The notes beneath the pieces are model-generated. The model made no database searches, was not told the DNA's origin, and worked only from the letters and a program-made list of their open reading frames with translations. Source: Bacillus sp. OV322 (GTDB taxonomy: Bacteria; Bacillota; Bacilli; Bacillales; DSM-1321). Taken from it: a stretch of DNA of 64,000 bases. The position numbers and the translations under genes were made by a program. Positions 36,430-45,515 of this stretch are shown piece after piece. The DNA lies in contig NZ_FOMA01000001.1 of the NCBI RefSeq assembly GCF_900112495.1, forward strand, positions 1 through 64,000, in the 5' to 3' direction. The stretch's first letter is position 1; every line of letters starts with the position of its first letter.

Positions 36430-36765
36430 TCATGTATCTTTTTTTACTAAAATGCTTTGGGCGAGTGTTAAAAGCAGCGAGCCAATAAAGGCTCCCCAAA
36501 AGGAAGTGACTTCAAAGCCGCTGACTAAATATGAGGTGAGATAAAAGGCAATAGCGTTAATGACAAACGAGAAAAGACCGAAAGTAAGAATGGTAATAGG
36601 AAGTGAAATCAGGTGCAAAACCGGTTTAACGATAAGGTTTACGATGCCTAAGATAAAGATAGCAATCAAAGCTGTGATATAGGAGTCGACTGAAATGGAA
36701 TCAAGCAGCCAGGCAATGGCCATTAATAGCAGGCCATTGACTAAAAAACGAAACAGTGCATTCAT
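36430..36765 (-). CDS. yvlD: phage-holin-like 4TM membrane protein (YvlD type)
   Basis: A 111-residue protein with four hydrophobic spans (residues ~5-22, 28-45, 53-75 and 83-105), matching the PF04020 'phage holin superfamily IV' proteins such as B. subtilis YvlD. Diagnostic blocks are 'ITALIAIFILGIVNLIVKP' and 'LPITILTFGLFSFVINAI'. Despite the name, these are chromosomal and not shown to lyse cells; YvlD belongs to an envelope-stress operon in B. subtilis, which is not present here. ATG 36765 is preceded by GAGGAGG; a longer frame to 36813 is unsupported. Confidence 0.8.
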   Translation of the reverse strand: MNALFRFLVNGLLLMAIAWLLDSISVDSYITALIAIFILGIVNLIVKPVLHLISLPITILTFGLFSFVINAIAFYLTSYLVSGFEVTSFWGAFIGSLLLTLAQSILVKKDT

Positions 36766-36914
36766 AATAGTACCTCCTCGCAGTCTTAACTGGCGGAATA
36801 TACCTGCAGTCAAATTTAATTAACATTGTTGAGCCGATTTGTTATCATAAATATGAAGGAATATTCTAAATAATTATACAAAAATAAACACAGCAATGAA
36901 AAGAGGGAACATCA

Positions 36915-38291
36915 ATGGCAAATTATTTAAAAGGCTTGCAGGAAATTTTCGATGAATCCAGGATATCGGTAAATGAAACGATTTTAGAACAGCATAGCAG
37001 AGATGAGTCATATCATACCCCAGCTTTGCCGGATGTGGTCGTTTTTCCGGAAAATGCAGATGAAGTCAGCAGGATTTTAAGCTTTGCGAACAAACAACAT
37101 ATTCCAGCCGTGCCGTTCGGGCTCGGTTCAAGCCTTGAAGGCCATGTTATCCCTTATCGCGGAGGCATATCCATAGATATGTCACTGATGAATAAAGTGC
37201 TCGAAGTGAGGGAGCAGGATTTTTTGGTTAAGGTTCAGCCTGGTGTAACAAGAACACAGCTTAATAAGGAATTAAAAAAATATGGTTTGTTTTTCTCTGT
37301 TGATCCAGGTGCAGATGCAACCATCGGCGGCATGGCTGCAACAAATGCGAGCGGTACCACATCTGTTAAATATGGCATCATGAGAGATCAGGTGAGAGAT
37401 CTTGAAGTGGTGCTTGCTGACGGGAGGATTATACATACAGGCGGGCTTGCGAGCAAGTCTTCTTCCGGTTTGAATTTGAACGGTTTGTTTGTCGGATCAG
37501 AAGGAACGCTAGGTGTATTTACTGAGCTCACCCTGAAGGTATACGGCATTCCTGAAGTAACAGCGGCAGGAAGGGCCTCGTTTCCTTCTGTTGCCCAGGC
37601 AGTGGAAGCGGTCAATGGAATCATGATGGCCGGCATACCTATTGCCAGGATCGAGCTTGTGGACGCCCAGTCCATCGTGCAGGTTAATAAATATATGAAT
37701 GCTTCTTTTGAAGAAAAACCAACCCTATTTCTAGAGTTCCATGGAAACCGTGCCGGATTGGATCAGGATGTTGCTTTTGCAAGGGAAATCGTGAAAGACC
37801 TTGGCTGCAGTGACATTCAATTTGAAACAGATTCTAAAGTCCGCAATGAGCTTTGGGAGGCAAGGCATAATCTCGCCTATTCCTTTATTCATAGTTTTCC
37901 AGGAAAAAAATTAATGGTGACGGATGTTAGTGTTCCTTTGGATGAACTTTCACCTGCAATCAGCGATACGAGGAAGAAAATTGATTCTTCAAACATTGAA
38001 GGAGCCATTGTAGGCCATGTAGGCGATGGTAACTACCATGTGCTTTTCATGATTGATCTCAAAAATCCTGAAGAAGTGATGGAAGCTAAAAAACTGAATG
38101 AAGAAATAGTTGAGTATGCCTTATCCAAGGACGGGACCTGTACGGGAGAGCATGGAGTCGGTATGGGCAAGATCAAGTATCAGCGCAGGGAGCATGGAAA
38201 TGCCTATGATGTCATGCACAGCATCAAAAGGGCATTAGATCCGAATTGCATCATGAATCCGGGAAAGATTTTCGAAGAAGAGGCTTACTGA
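36915..38291 (+). CDS. FAD-linked 2-hydroxyacid oxidase/dehydrogenase (GlcD/D-LDH type)
   Basis: A 458-residue flavoprotein of the VAO/GlcD family oxidising D-lactate or glycolate-type hydroxyacids. The FAD-binding PP-loop region is 'VPFGLGSSLEGHVIP' and 'VDPGADATIGGMAATNASGT', with 'GLNLNGLFVGSEGTLGVFTEL'; the C-terminal cap ends with 'GEHGVGMGKIKY' and 'DPNCIMNPGKIF', which carry active-site residues. No Fe-S partner (GlcF) lies adjacent, so it may pass electrons directly to another acceptor. The ATG has AAAAGAGGGAAC upstream. Monocistronic. Confidence 0.88.
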   Translation: MANYLKGLQEIFDESRISVNETILEQHSRDESYHTPALPDVVVFPENADEVSRILSFANKQHIPAVPFGLGSSLEGHVIPYRGGISIDMSLMNKVLEVREQDFLVKVQPGVTRTQLNKELKKYGLFFSVDPGADATIGGMAATNASGTTSVKYGIMRDQVRDLEVVLADGRIIHTGGLASKSSSGLNLNGLFVGSEGTLGVFTELTLKVYGIPEVTAAGRASFPSVAQAVEAVNGIMMAGIPIARIELVDAQSIVQVNKYMNASFEEKPTLFLEFHGNRAGLDQDVAFAREIVKDLGCSDIQFETDSKVRNELWEARHNLAYSFIHSFPGKKLMVTDVSVPLDELSPAISDTRKKIDSSNIEGAIVGHVGDGNYHVLFMIDLKNPEEVMEAKKLNEEIVEYALSKDGTCTGEHGVGMGKIKYQRREHGNAYDVMHSIKRALDPNCIMNPGKIFEEEAY

Positions 38292-38306
38292 CATTTTTGA
38301 AGAAGA

Positions 38307-38338
38307 AAGCTGCCCAAACCACTATTGTTGGGCAGCTT
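38307..38338 (+). terminator. hairpin after the FAD-linked oxidase gene
   Basis: AAGCTGCCCAA / TTGGGCAGCTT perfect stem, but without a T-run after it; it may act with the next hairpin. Confidence 0.5.
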
Positions 38339-38364
38339 ACATGCAAGGGTTAAAAATATTTAAT

Positions 38365-38407
38365 AAAAAAAGCTGCAGACGGCTTCTTTTACAGGAGCTG
38401 TCTGCAG
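38365..38407 (-). terminator. intrinsic terminator of ald
   Basis: On the minus strand CTGCAGAC / GTCTGCAG with a 19-base loop is followed by TTTTTTT. Confidence 0.65.
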
Positions 38408-38414
38408 TCTTTTA

Positions 38415-39548
38415 TTAAGCGTTGATATTTTCGCTGAATAAAGCTTTTTCAACGCTGACATATTGCAGGCCAAGATCGGAGGCAACCGCTTCGAATGTGA
38501 TTTCGCCATTGGCTACATTCACTCCCTGAGCAAGAGCCGCATTATCCTTGATTGCCTGTACTGCGCCTTTGTTAGCAATTTGCAGTGCGTATGGGATGGT
38601 TACATTCGTCAGGGCAATCGTAGATGTCTGAGGAACAGCACCTGGCATATTTGCAACTGCATAATGAACAACGCCATGTTTTACGTAAGTAGGATTATCA
38701 TGTGTTGAGATTTTGTCGGCTGTTTCAAAAATACCGCCTTGGTCAATGGCCACGTCCACGATAACAGAACCGTCCGCCATGGCTTTTACCATTTCTTCAG
38801 TGACCAGCTTAGGTGCTTTGGCACCAGGAATTAAAACAGCACCTATAACAAGGTCTGATTCAGCCACGGCATGAGCCAGATTGTATGGATTGGAAATCAG
38901 GGTGGTAATCTGGTTTCCGAAAATGTCATCCAGCTGGCGAAGGCGCTCTGGGCTCAAATCGATAATTGTTACATCTGCTCCAAGACCGATTGCCACTTTA
39001 GCAGCGTTCGTGCCGACAACACCGCCGCCGACGATTGTTACTTTGCCTCTTTTAACTCCAGGTACACCGCTTAAAAGGATTCCTTTTCCGCCCTGAGGCT
39101 TTTCTAGGAACTGGGCGCCGATTTGGGCAGCCATTCTGCCTGCAACCTCGCTCATAGGAGTCAATAGCGGCAGAGTGCGATTTACGGAAACGGTTTCATA
39201 AGCAATCGCCAAAATACCGCTGTCTTTCAATGCCTTAGTAAGGCTTGGTTCTGCAGCAAGGTGCAAATATGTGAAAAGAATTAAATCTTTGCGGAAATAT
39301 CGATATTCACTGGCAATAGGCTCTTTAACTTTAAGGACCATTTGAGCTGTTGTCCAGACGTCTGAAGCTTCCTCCGTAATGATGGCGCCAGCAGCGATAT
39401 ATGCTTCATTTGAAAAGCTGCTTCCTAAACCCGCATTTTTTTCAATATACACTTCATGGCCAGCTTCGACTAAAGCAACAACGCCAGCAGGAGTAATGGC
39501 AACACGATTTTCATTATTTTTTATTTCTTTTGGAATCCCAATACGCAT
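38415..39548 (-). CDS. ald: alanine dehydrogenase
   Basis: A 377-residue NAD-dependent enzyme interconverting L-alanine and pyruvate plus ammonia; in Bacillus it supports growth on alanine and sporulation. 'RVAITPAGV', Lys in 'MVLKVKEP' and His in 'FTYLHLAAE' form the active site; '[20 protein letters not shown]' binds NAD. The start at 39548 follows TTGGGGG; the frame to 39611 is unsupported. Upstream on the same strand lie an EcsC gene and the PucR-type regulator adeR, the counterpart of the B. subtilis activator of ald. Confidence 0.93.
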   Translation of the reverse strand: MRIGIPKEIKNNENRVAITPAGVVALVEAGHEVYIEKNAGLGSSFSNEAYIAAGAIITEEASDVWTTAQMVLKVKEPIASEYRYFRKDLILFTYLHLAAEPSLTKALKDSGILAIAYETVSVNRTLPLLTPMSEVAGRMAAQIGAQFLEKPQGGKGILLSGVPGVKRGKVTIVGGGVVGTNAAKVAIGLGADVTIIDLSPERLRQLDDIFGNQITTLISNPYNLAHAVAESDLVIGAVLIPGAKAPKLVTEEMVKAMADGSVIVDVAIDQGGIFETADKISTHDNPTYVKHGVVHYAVANMPGAVPQTSTIALTNVTIPYALQIANKGAVQAIKDNAALAQGVNVANGEITFEAVASDLGLQYVSVEKALFSENINA

Positions 39549-39637
39549 GATTAAATACCCCCAAGAAAAAATTTCAACCTTTGTACAAAAATTATAAGCA
39601 TAAAACTTCAATCTTTGTTTGTAGAAAACAGAAAATT

Positions 39638-39675
39638 AAAAAAGGGTCATTTGTGGAATTCCACAAACGACCCTT
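39638..39675 (-). terminator. terminator of the ecsC-like gene
   Basis: A 30-bp near-perfect palindrome centred on GGAATTCC (AAGGGTC.TTTGTGGAATT...), followed on the minus strand by TTTTTTAA. It lies between the ecsC-like gene and ald, so ald probably has its own promoter in 39549-39637. Confidence 0.75.
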
Positions 39676-39792
39676 CTGTATAGGTACTGCAAGTCACTGA
39701 TAGCTCCATGAGATTGCATTCTTGAGGCTGTCACTGTTTATATCGTAAAGCCTTTTAGATGAACGGTGCACAGCTGACATCTAAAAGGAAGC

Positions 39793-40638
39793 TTATTCAC
39801 CGGCTGCATCCGTAATATGTGATTGCTTTTCAGCAAGGCGTTCCATAATTCTGCGTTTACGGTACAGCATGCCGGCTGTTTCGCCGATATCAGCTATCAT
39901 GGACCTGTTTGTAAATGCACCAAAAATCATTCCTGCAACCGGGACCATCTGCAATAATTTTTTCCATCCATACTGGTCGCGGTATGTATATATGACTTCA
40001 CGCCACCCTTGAAGCTGTGACATCATGGCTTGAGATTCTCTTGCATCAGAATAGGAAGAAAGCTCATTTAATATTGCTTCCTTGCCGACTGTATCTGCTG
40101 TAGCAAATTGCATGCATTTTACGATAAAGATTCTTTCTTTTTTCACTTTAGGATTATAACCGTACGCAATGGCTGTATCTTGTATGGTCTTTAAAGAAAG
40201 GCCAAGCAGGATCGGGATATCGACTGCCAGTGTGAAAACACCGCCGATTCCTGTTGATGCACCCTGTATGGCGGCCAGCTGTTTGCTTGAATCATTAAGA
40301 TCATCACTTACTGATTTCATAACAGACAGCGGGACATTTTGTATGTCGCTAATAGAAGTGAAAACCGCATCTGGCATCTGAATTTGCATTTTATGGAGAA
40401 CATGCTTTTCCTTTGTCAGATATTGGCCGCCTGTCTGTACGAAGCTGCCCAGCTCATCCAGCAGGACGCCGAGTTTTTTCTGGATAAAAGCGGGCGTGAA
40501 TTTATCCAGAAGCTTGAAGGGGATTCTGCCGATTTTTTCCCAAAACCATAATCCCTTTTGTGCTTTTTCCCATTTTTTAATAATCCTAAGTTCTTCGTTT
40601 AACTGTTCTGTCGATTCCCTTATCACTTCGTCCATCAT
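39793..40638 (-). CDS. EcsC family protein
   Basis: A 281-residue protein of the EcsC family. It begins with a charged helix ('EELRIIKKWEKAQKGLWFWEK', shown here in part), followed by 'IPFKLLDKFTPAFIQKKLG' and, in the middle, a hydrophobic Gly-rich segment 'GIGGVFTLAVDIPILLGLSL' typical of the family, with a second apolar segment 'MVPVAGMIFGAFTNRSM' near the C-terminus. EcsC was named for linkage to the EcsAB ABC transporter; no ecsAB lies here and the biochemical role is unknown. It stands between adeR and ald on one strand, 32 bp after adeR. Confidence 0.8.
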   Translation of the reverse strand: MMDEVIRESTEQLNEELRIIKKWEKAQKGLWFWEKIGRIPFKLLDKFTPAFIQKKLGVLLDELGSFVQTGGQYLTKEKHVLHKMQIQMPDAVFTSISDIQNVPLSVMKSVSDDLNDSSKQLAAIQGASTGIGGVFTLAVDIPILLGLSLKTIQDTAIAYGYNPKVKKERIFIVKCMQFATADTVGKEAILNELSSYSDARESQAMMSQLQGWREVIYTYRDQYGWKKLLQMVPVAGMIFGAFTNRSMIADIGETAGMLYRKRRIMERLAEKQSHITDAAGE

Positions 40639-40670
40639 TCCTTTATTTGAAATTTTAATATGGCAAAGGG

Positions 40671-41924
40671 TTATGGTTTCATAAGAAATTCTTTATATTG
40701 TTCAGTTTTAAGATGCAGAAACAATGACATTTTCTGAAGCGGATCACGGAGGTTAATATGTGCCACTTCAGAAATTCGTTTCAGCCTGTAATTCAGGGTA
40801 TTTGCATGTACATGCAGCGACTTTGCCGCTTCATTGGGATGGCAATCCTTTTCTAAGTATATTAACAAGGTTTCAAGCAGGCCAGTGGCATTTTTTGCAT
40901 CATATTCCTTTAACAATGAAAGGGAAGAATGCTCCTGCTGGTTGTGCTTTCCGCTCACTAAATAGTCCAGGGTCCTAAAGATGCCCAGCTGCTCATAAAG
41001 AATCATGTCTGCTGTATCCTTTGGAAATGCATGTTTCATCTTTAATGTGTAGAGGGCTTCCTGATAGCTATGCATTGATTGGGAAAGAAGCTGATAAACA
41101 TTTCCTGCTGCACCCATAATATCTTTTACTGCAAAACGGTTTTTCATTTCCATAATGAAGTAAGGCACAAATTCATAAAGGGAAGAGATGAAATTTTCTT
41201 TTTTTTCTGTTCCTGCCAGCAGAATTAATTTGTTTTGATCAATGGTATAATAGTAAACCTTCGTTTTCTGTGTTGTTAAAAGCATATAAGAAATATTCCG
41301 TTCAATATCTCTGGTAATTTCTTCAGGAAATTCAAACACAATGACAGAAAGTACATAAGGAGAGTGCAGCGGAAAATGGGACAGATGTTCCTGAACTTCT
41401 TCTTCATCCTTAAAGTGGCCAGTCAGTAAGCGCCAAAGAAACTCCTGATTGCCAGCTTCGAGCTGTTTCTTCTTTAAGTGATGCTGCTGCAGCTGATTTT
41501 TTGCTTCTCTGGCTGCCTGCTGCAAAAATTCTAAATCTTCGTCTGAAAAAGGTCTGTCCACTTGAAGCGCCCATATAAATCCGAGTACTTCATTTTGCTT
41601 TCGTATGCTAACGGCAGCTCTGCTGCCAAGTCCGACTTCTGTAATTGCCTGCACCTTTATCGGCATATCTTCTTTAAGAAGGGCTGGGATGATTCCATCC
41701 TTCCAAAGACTGTTAATTACTTTTTCAGGAACACGTTTTCCAATAATTGTGGAAATTCTCGCTTTATCAGTCGTATCTTCATGCATGCTGTAGGCAAGCA
41801 GGCGGTGATTATTGTCTTCGATTGTGACAGGACACCCTAGTACCGAGCTGATACGGTCAGCGAATTCCATTAAATCACCAAACAGCCCTTTAAAGATATC
41901 TCTGTTTTTATTGGAATTCTTCAT
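40671..41924 (-). CDS. adeR: PucR-family transcriptional activator of ald
   Basis: A 417-residue regulator. The N-terminal ~150 residues are GAF-like ('VTIEDNNHRLLAYSM', 'AVSIRKQNEVLGFIWAL'), the middle is the GGDEF-like PucR segment, and the C-terminus holds a PucR helix-turn-helix, 'HPNEAAKSLHVHANTLNYRL'. It matches B. subtilis AdeR (YukF), which activates alanine dehydrogenase, and ald lies two genes downstream. The inducer is likely alanine or a related signal (inference). A clean terminator-free junction joins it to the EcsC gene, so the two are probably cotranscribed. Confidence 0.85.
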   Translation of the reverse strand: MKNSNKNRDIFKGLFGDLMEFADRISSVLGCPVTIEDNNHRLLAYSMHEDTTDKARISTIIGKRVPEKVINSLWKDGIIPALLKEDMPIKVQAITEVGLGSRAAVSIRKQNEVLGFIWALQVDRPFSDEDLEFLQQAAREAKNQLQQHHLKKKQLEAGNQEFLWRLLTGHFKDEEEVQEHLSHFPLHSPYVLSVIVFEFPEEITRDIERNISYMLLTTQKTKVYYYTIDQNKLILLAGTEKKENFISSLYEFVPYFIMEMKNRFAVKDIMGAAGNVYQLLSQSMHSYQEALYTLKMKHAFPKDTADMILYEQLGIFRTLDYLVSGKHNQQEHSSLSLLKEYDAKNATGLLETLLIYLEKDCHPNEAAKSLHVHANTLNYRLKRISEVAHINLRDPLQKMSLFLHLKTEQYKEFLMKP

Positions 41925-42020
41925 TTTTAAAATCCCCCTTACTAAAATTTTAATCTATTTTGGGGAATTAATCATAAAAAAATCTCTAAAGATCCACGGA
42001 AGTATATATGGGTCATTTAG

Positions 42021-42056
42021 AAAAATCCATCCTGAACAATTCAGAATGGATTTTTT
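42021..42056 (-). terminator. intrinsic terminator of the pit operon
   Basis: ATCCATTCTGAA / TTCAGGATGGAT with one mismatch, T-runs on both strands (TTTTT on minus, TTTTTTTTT on plus). Confidence 0.75.
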
Positions 42057-42057
42057 T

Positions 42058-43056
42058 TTAAAAGATTAAATTTAAAATTGTGTAGATGGCAGCTGCTAGC
42101 GTTGCGGAAATTGGAAGCGTGATGAACCATGTAATCACCATGCGCTTTGCAGTGCCCCATTTAACTCCTTTTATTCTATGTGAAGAACCTACACCAAGAA
42201 TGGAAGAGGAGATAACATGGGTTGTGCTGACAGGCAGGTGGATGAAGGTTGCTCCAAAAATGATGGCAGCTCCTGTAATATCGGCAGCTACACCATTTAC
42301 AGGGCGGATTTTCATGATTTTGCCGCCGACTGTTTTGATGATTTTCCAGCCTCCGATAGAAGTCCCAAGACCCATTGCAGCCGCACATGAAATTTGGACC
42401 CATAAAGGAATATCAGTGCTTTTAACCAATCCTGCAGAGATTAAAGCAAGGGTGATAATACCCATCGATTTTTGTGCATCATTCGTTCCATGTGAATAGG
42501 ACTGAATGGCAGCCGTCAATATTTGAATAAGACGGAATCTTTTATTTGTTTTTGTAAGATTATTGTTCTTGAATACCACTTTGAAAATGCTGTAAATAAG
42601 ATAACCGACCCCAAAAGCCAGAAGAGGGGAGATAATTAGAGCTTCAAGGATTTTAATAAAACCGCTCCATCTAATTATTCCAAATCCTGAAGCTGCAATC
42701 GCTGCTCCTGCGATGGAACCGATCAAAGCATGTGAAGAGCTGCTTGGTATCCCGTAGTACCAAGTAATAAGATTCCAGGCAATCGCTGCTATTAAAGCAG
42801 CAAGTATAACAACCGAACCATGGCCAAGCTTATTGGGATCAACGATGTCACTTGTGATTGTCTTGGCAACTCCTGTGAATGTCATGGCTCCTATAAAATT
42901 CATGATGGAAGCCATGATTATTGCATGTCTTGGCTTTAAGGCTTTGGTTGAAACGGAGGTTGCTATTGCGTTTGCTGTATCATGAAAACCGTTTATGAAG
43001 TCAAAGCCAAGCGCGAAAACAACAATCAGTATAGTTAAAACTAATAAAGTATCCAT
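42058..43056 (-). CDS. pit: low-affinity inorganic phosphate transporter
   Basis: A 332-residue polytopic transporter of the PiT (PF01384) family, about ten membrane spans. The duplicated signature is intact: 'GFDFINGFHDTANAIATSVST' region near the N-terminus and 'AIQSYSHGTNDAQKSMGIITLAL' in the second half. It imports metal-phosphate with protons. It overlaps no other gene but follows a DUF47/PhoU-like gene by 14 bp on the same strand, the common ykaA-pit arrangement. The terminator hairpin begins at its stop codon. Confidence 0.92.
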   Translation of the reverse strand: MDTLLVLTILIVVFALGFDFINGFHDTANAIATSVSTKALKPRHAIIMASIMNFIGAMTFTGVAKTITSDIVDPNKLGHGSVVILAALIAAIAWNLITWYYGIPSSSSHALIGSIAGAAIAASGFGIIRWSGFIKILEALIISPLLAFGVGYLIYSIFKVVFKNNNLTKTNKRFRLIQILTAAIQSYSHGTNDAQKSMGIITLALISAGLVKSTDIPLWVQISCAAAMGLGTSIGGWKIIKTVGGKIMKIRPVNGVAADITGAAIIFGATFIHLPVSTTHVISSSILGVGSSHRIKGVKWGTAKRMVITWFITLPISATLAAAIYTILNLIF

Positions 43057-43070
43057 GTATGGAGAACTCC

Positions 43071-43688
43071 TTAAGCGTTTTTCATGATAATAGATTCAAG
43101 TGTATTGGCCACTGTCTGGCAATAATCAGCAATTTCTTCAAGGTTTTCATAAATCTCTTTAAACTGGATAATACGGATTGGGTCCTTTTCTACAGTAAAG
43201 AGGTTTTTGATGGACTGGCGCTGAATGCCGTCACAAACAGATTCAAGATCCTTGATTTTAATTGCGTGCTCACGGATGTTCTGCAGCTTTTTAGTTGAAA
43301 GTGTCACAACGGCTGCATGAATTTCATACGCACAATTTTTGATTGCATCGACAAACTTCAGCATATACTCATCAGCATTGATGATGGAGTACATTTCGAA
43401 TAGTGCTGCAGTATGCTCTAATCCATCCAGGACATCATCCATGTTCATGGCTAAAAGGAGAATATCCTCGCGTTCAATTGGTGTGATGAATGCGTTATTT
43501 AGCTCCTTGATGATATCGTGAACGTATGTATCGCCCTGATGTTCATAATCCTTCATTTTATCAGCAAACACTTTTAAGTCACTGACATTGTTCAGTTTAA
43601 AATCAGCAAAGAAATCGGCGCTTTCCTTAATATTTGAAGAAATACTATTAAGAAGAATTGCAAATTTGTCCTTTGATTTGAATACCAT
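43071..43688 (-). CDS. DUF47/PhoU-like phosphate transport regulator
   Basis: A 205-residue all-helical protein of the PhoU-like DUF47 family, corresponding to B. subtilis YkaA. 'MVFKSKDKFAILLNSISSNI' begins the family alignment and 'DDVLDGLEHTAALFEMY' carries the acidic metal-binding motif. Members modulate Pit transporters. The start at 43688 follows GGGGG about 8 bases upstream; the longer frame to 43778 lacks a site. It is the first gene of the two-gene operon with pit. Two PhoP-box-like hexamers lie ~115 bp upstream. Confidence 0.88.
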   Translation of the reverse strand: MVFKSKDKFAILLNSISSNIKESADFFADFKLNNVSDLKVFADKMKDYEHQGDTYVHDIIKELNNAFITPIEREDILLLAMNMDDVLDGLEHTAALFEMYSIINADEYMLKFVDAIKNCAYEIHAAVVTLSTKKLQNIREHAIKIKDLESVCDGIQRQSIKNLFTVEKDPIRIIQFKEIYENLEEIADYCQTVANTLESIIMKNA

Positions 43689-43800
43689 TTCAAGACCCCC
43701 ATTATTATCAAGCATATATGCAGGCAAAGTATTGCGTGCATGACTTGCGAGTTTATTGTAACGAATTTTTTCAGTCATGTGGTAGTGATTTCGACGAAAA

Positions 43801-43817
43801 TTTACAAAATCTTAACA
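43801..43817 (+). promoter_or_regulatory. possible PhoP box upstream of the pit operon
   Basis: TTTACA (43801-43806), a 5-base spacer and TTAACA (43812-43817) match the TT(A/C/T)ACA direct-repeat unit bound by PhoP in Bacillus. They lie on the strand opposite to pit transcription. Only two good hexamers are visible, fewer than in strong Pho boxes. Confidence 0.3.
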
Positions 43818-44042
43818 AACTAAATTAAGAAAATTGAAAATAATGACGATCATCCTTCAAGTTTATATGTATATCCCATTTGCTTATTGTTTTTAGCTTG
43901 CTCTAGATCTGCAAAGATTATGACAGCTTTTGCCCTGCAGTCCGCAGGCAGCAGCTGGAAAAGAAAGTTTACAGGGCATATGGTTAGTAAAATTATTCCT
44001 GTCCATGTACAATAAAACATATCAAAAAAGGGGGTATTGATG

Positions 44043-44873
44043 ATGATTAATAATATTAAAGGAACAGTTACGCTGAATAATGGAGTTGAAATGCCTCAGC
44101 TTGGCTTTGGTGTCTTTAAGGTGGAAAATGGAGATCAGACTGTTGAATCTGTAAAAAAAGCCCTCGAGGCTGGTTACCGTGCGATTGATACTGCTTCCAT
44201 CTATGGAAACGAAGAAGGTGTAGGACAAGCAATCAGGGAAAGCGGAATTCCGCGTGAAGAGTTATTTATTACATCCAAGGTCTGGAATGATGACCAGGGT
44301 TATGACTCTGCTCTTGCAGCCTATGATGCCAGCCTTAAGCGGCTCGGCCTTGAATATCTGGATTTATATTTAATCCATTGGCCTGGCCAAGACAAGTATA
44401 TTGACACATGGAAGGCATTGGAGAAGATTTACAATGACGGACGTGTCAAGGCAATCGGAGTGAGTAATTTCCACATACACCATCTAGAAAACCTGTTGGC
44501 CAGCAGCGAAGTAACACCTGTTATTAATCAAATTGAACTTCATCCCCGCCTCTCCCAGGAAGAAATAAGGGAGTTTTGTAAAAAGCATGACATTAAAGCA
44601 GAGGCATGGGGACCGCTCGGCCAGGGAAATCTGCTGGAAGAGCCGACGATCAGCCACATTGCCGAGAAACACGGCAAGACTCCGGCACAGATCCTTATCA
44701 GATGGCATTTACAGCATGGCATTGTTGTCATCCCTAAATCAGTAACACCATCAAGGATTGAACAAAATGCCCAAGTATTTGATTTTGAGTTAAGTATGGA
44801 AGAAATGAATAAAATAGACGCACTGAACATGAATGAACGCTTCGGTAAAAACCCTGATGAATTTATCTTTTAA
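44043..44873 (+). CDS. aldo/keto reductase, glyoxal/methylglyoxal reductase type (YvgN-like)
   Basis: A 276-residue AKR5-like reductase. 'AIDTASIYGNEEGVG' (Asp, Tyr), 'FITSKVWN' (Lys), 'DLYLIHWPG' (His), 'RVKAIGVSNFHIHHL', 'NQIELHP' and the cofactor loop 'VVIPKSVTPSRIEQN' are all as in B. subtilis YvgN and YtbE, which reduce methylglyoxal and other aldehydes with NADPH. Three starts (TTG 44037, ATG 44040, ATG 44043) cluster after AGGGGG; 44043 has the best spacing. It is divergent from the pit operon. Confidence 0.88.
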   Translation: MINNIKGTVTLNNGVEMPQLGFGVFKVENGDQTVESVKKALEAGYRAIDTASIYGNEEGVGQAIRESGIPREELFITSKVWNDDQGYDSALAAYDASLKRLGLEYLDLYLIHWPGQDKYIDTWKALEKIYNDGRVKAIGVSNFHIHHLENLLASSEVTPVINQIELHPRLSQEEIREFCKKHDIKAEAWGPLGQGNLLEEPTISHIAEKHGKTPAQILIRWHLQHGIVVIPKSVTPSRIEQNAQVFDFELSMEEMNKIDALNMNERFGKNPDEFIF

Positions 44874-44875
44874 AT

Positions 44876-45048
44876 AGTCTGTTTGCGTAATAAGTGGCTG
44901 ATTTCTGCCCCGGGGATGCTCGCTTCCCCGGGCCGGCGCTTTGCATCTGCACCAGCTGGGGCTCGCCTGTTCCAATAATTTAAGCAGGAGTCTCGCACCT
45001 TACGCTTCAATCAGCCCAATTTAACAACACTCTTTATAATCAGAACCT
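44876..45048 (-). repeat. dispersed intergenic element, reverse orientation
   Basis: On the minus strand: CAGATTATAAAGAGTGTTGT, GGGCTGATTGAAGCGTAAGG, TGCGAGACTCCTGC, GCGAGCATCCCCGGGG and the right terminus TTACGCAAACAGACT. Somewhat diverged and shortened. It begins 2 bases after the preceding stop codon. Confidence 0.7.
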
Positions 45049-45056
45049 GACATATA

Positions 45057-45086
45057 AAAGGAAAGCTCCCCAGCTTTTCTTTTTTT
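45057..45086 (+). terminator. intrinsic terminator
   Basis: GAAAGCT CCCC AGCTTTTC with a TTTTTTT tail. Confidence 0.7.
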
Positions 45087-45296
45087 ATGCAACAAAATGT
45101 ATAAAAATACAGTGTATATTCACAACTTACTACTGATACCCTGTTTTAAAAAGAATATTCAAAATTAATATACATTTTTTTATTCGAAAAAAAATGTTTT
45201 ATCCATTTAGAAAGGGGGAAAGTAACCAATACAGCGGCGGAGAAAGCAACTAAGAAATATGGAAAGAAGGAAGGTGAACGATACCGGAAGAAACGG

Positions 45297-45398
45297 ATGA
45301 ATGAAAAAAACAAAAAGGTAAAAAATAAGATTGCAGCATTAAAAAAACTTAGAGTTCATTATTCCAAACAATGGCATTATAACTTATTAAAACTTTAA
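45297..45398 (+). CDS. short basic peptide, possibly the end of a decayed gene
   Basis: A 33-codon frame, 'MNEKNKKVKNKIAALKKL...', strongly lysine-rich and ending '...YNLLKL'. The same frame is open upstream to about 45190 and continues in the same basic style ('TAAEKATKKYGKKEGERYRK'), but no start codon stands near the AAAGGGGG site at ~45210. Either a short protein from 45297 with a weak site, or a basic small protein that lost its start. Otherwise 45087-45515 shows nothing recognisable. Confidence 0.25.
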   Translation: MNEKNKKVKNKIAALKKLRVHYSKQWHYNLLKL

Positions 45399-45515
45399 AG
45401 ACTTCAATTTCTTAGTAAGCCGTAAGAGCAGGGGCAAAAGAGATCATATCTCTCCAGCTTCTTGAACACTATACATTGAATTAAAAAACTAAAATAATTT
45501 TAAGGAGGAAACAAA

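Noticed and set aside
36430-36765. Phage-holin annotation taken as evidence of a prophage
   Set aside because: The YvlD-type family is chromosomal in Bacillus and no other phage gene lies near it.
45297-45398. Considered as a small acid-soluble spore protein
   Set aside because: The peptide is lysine-rich but lacks the conserved alpha/beta- or gamma-type SASP motifs.
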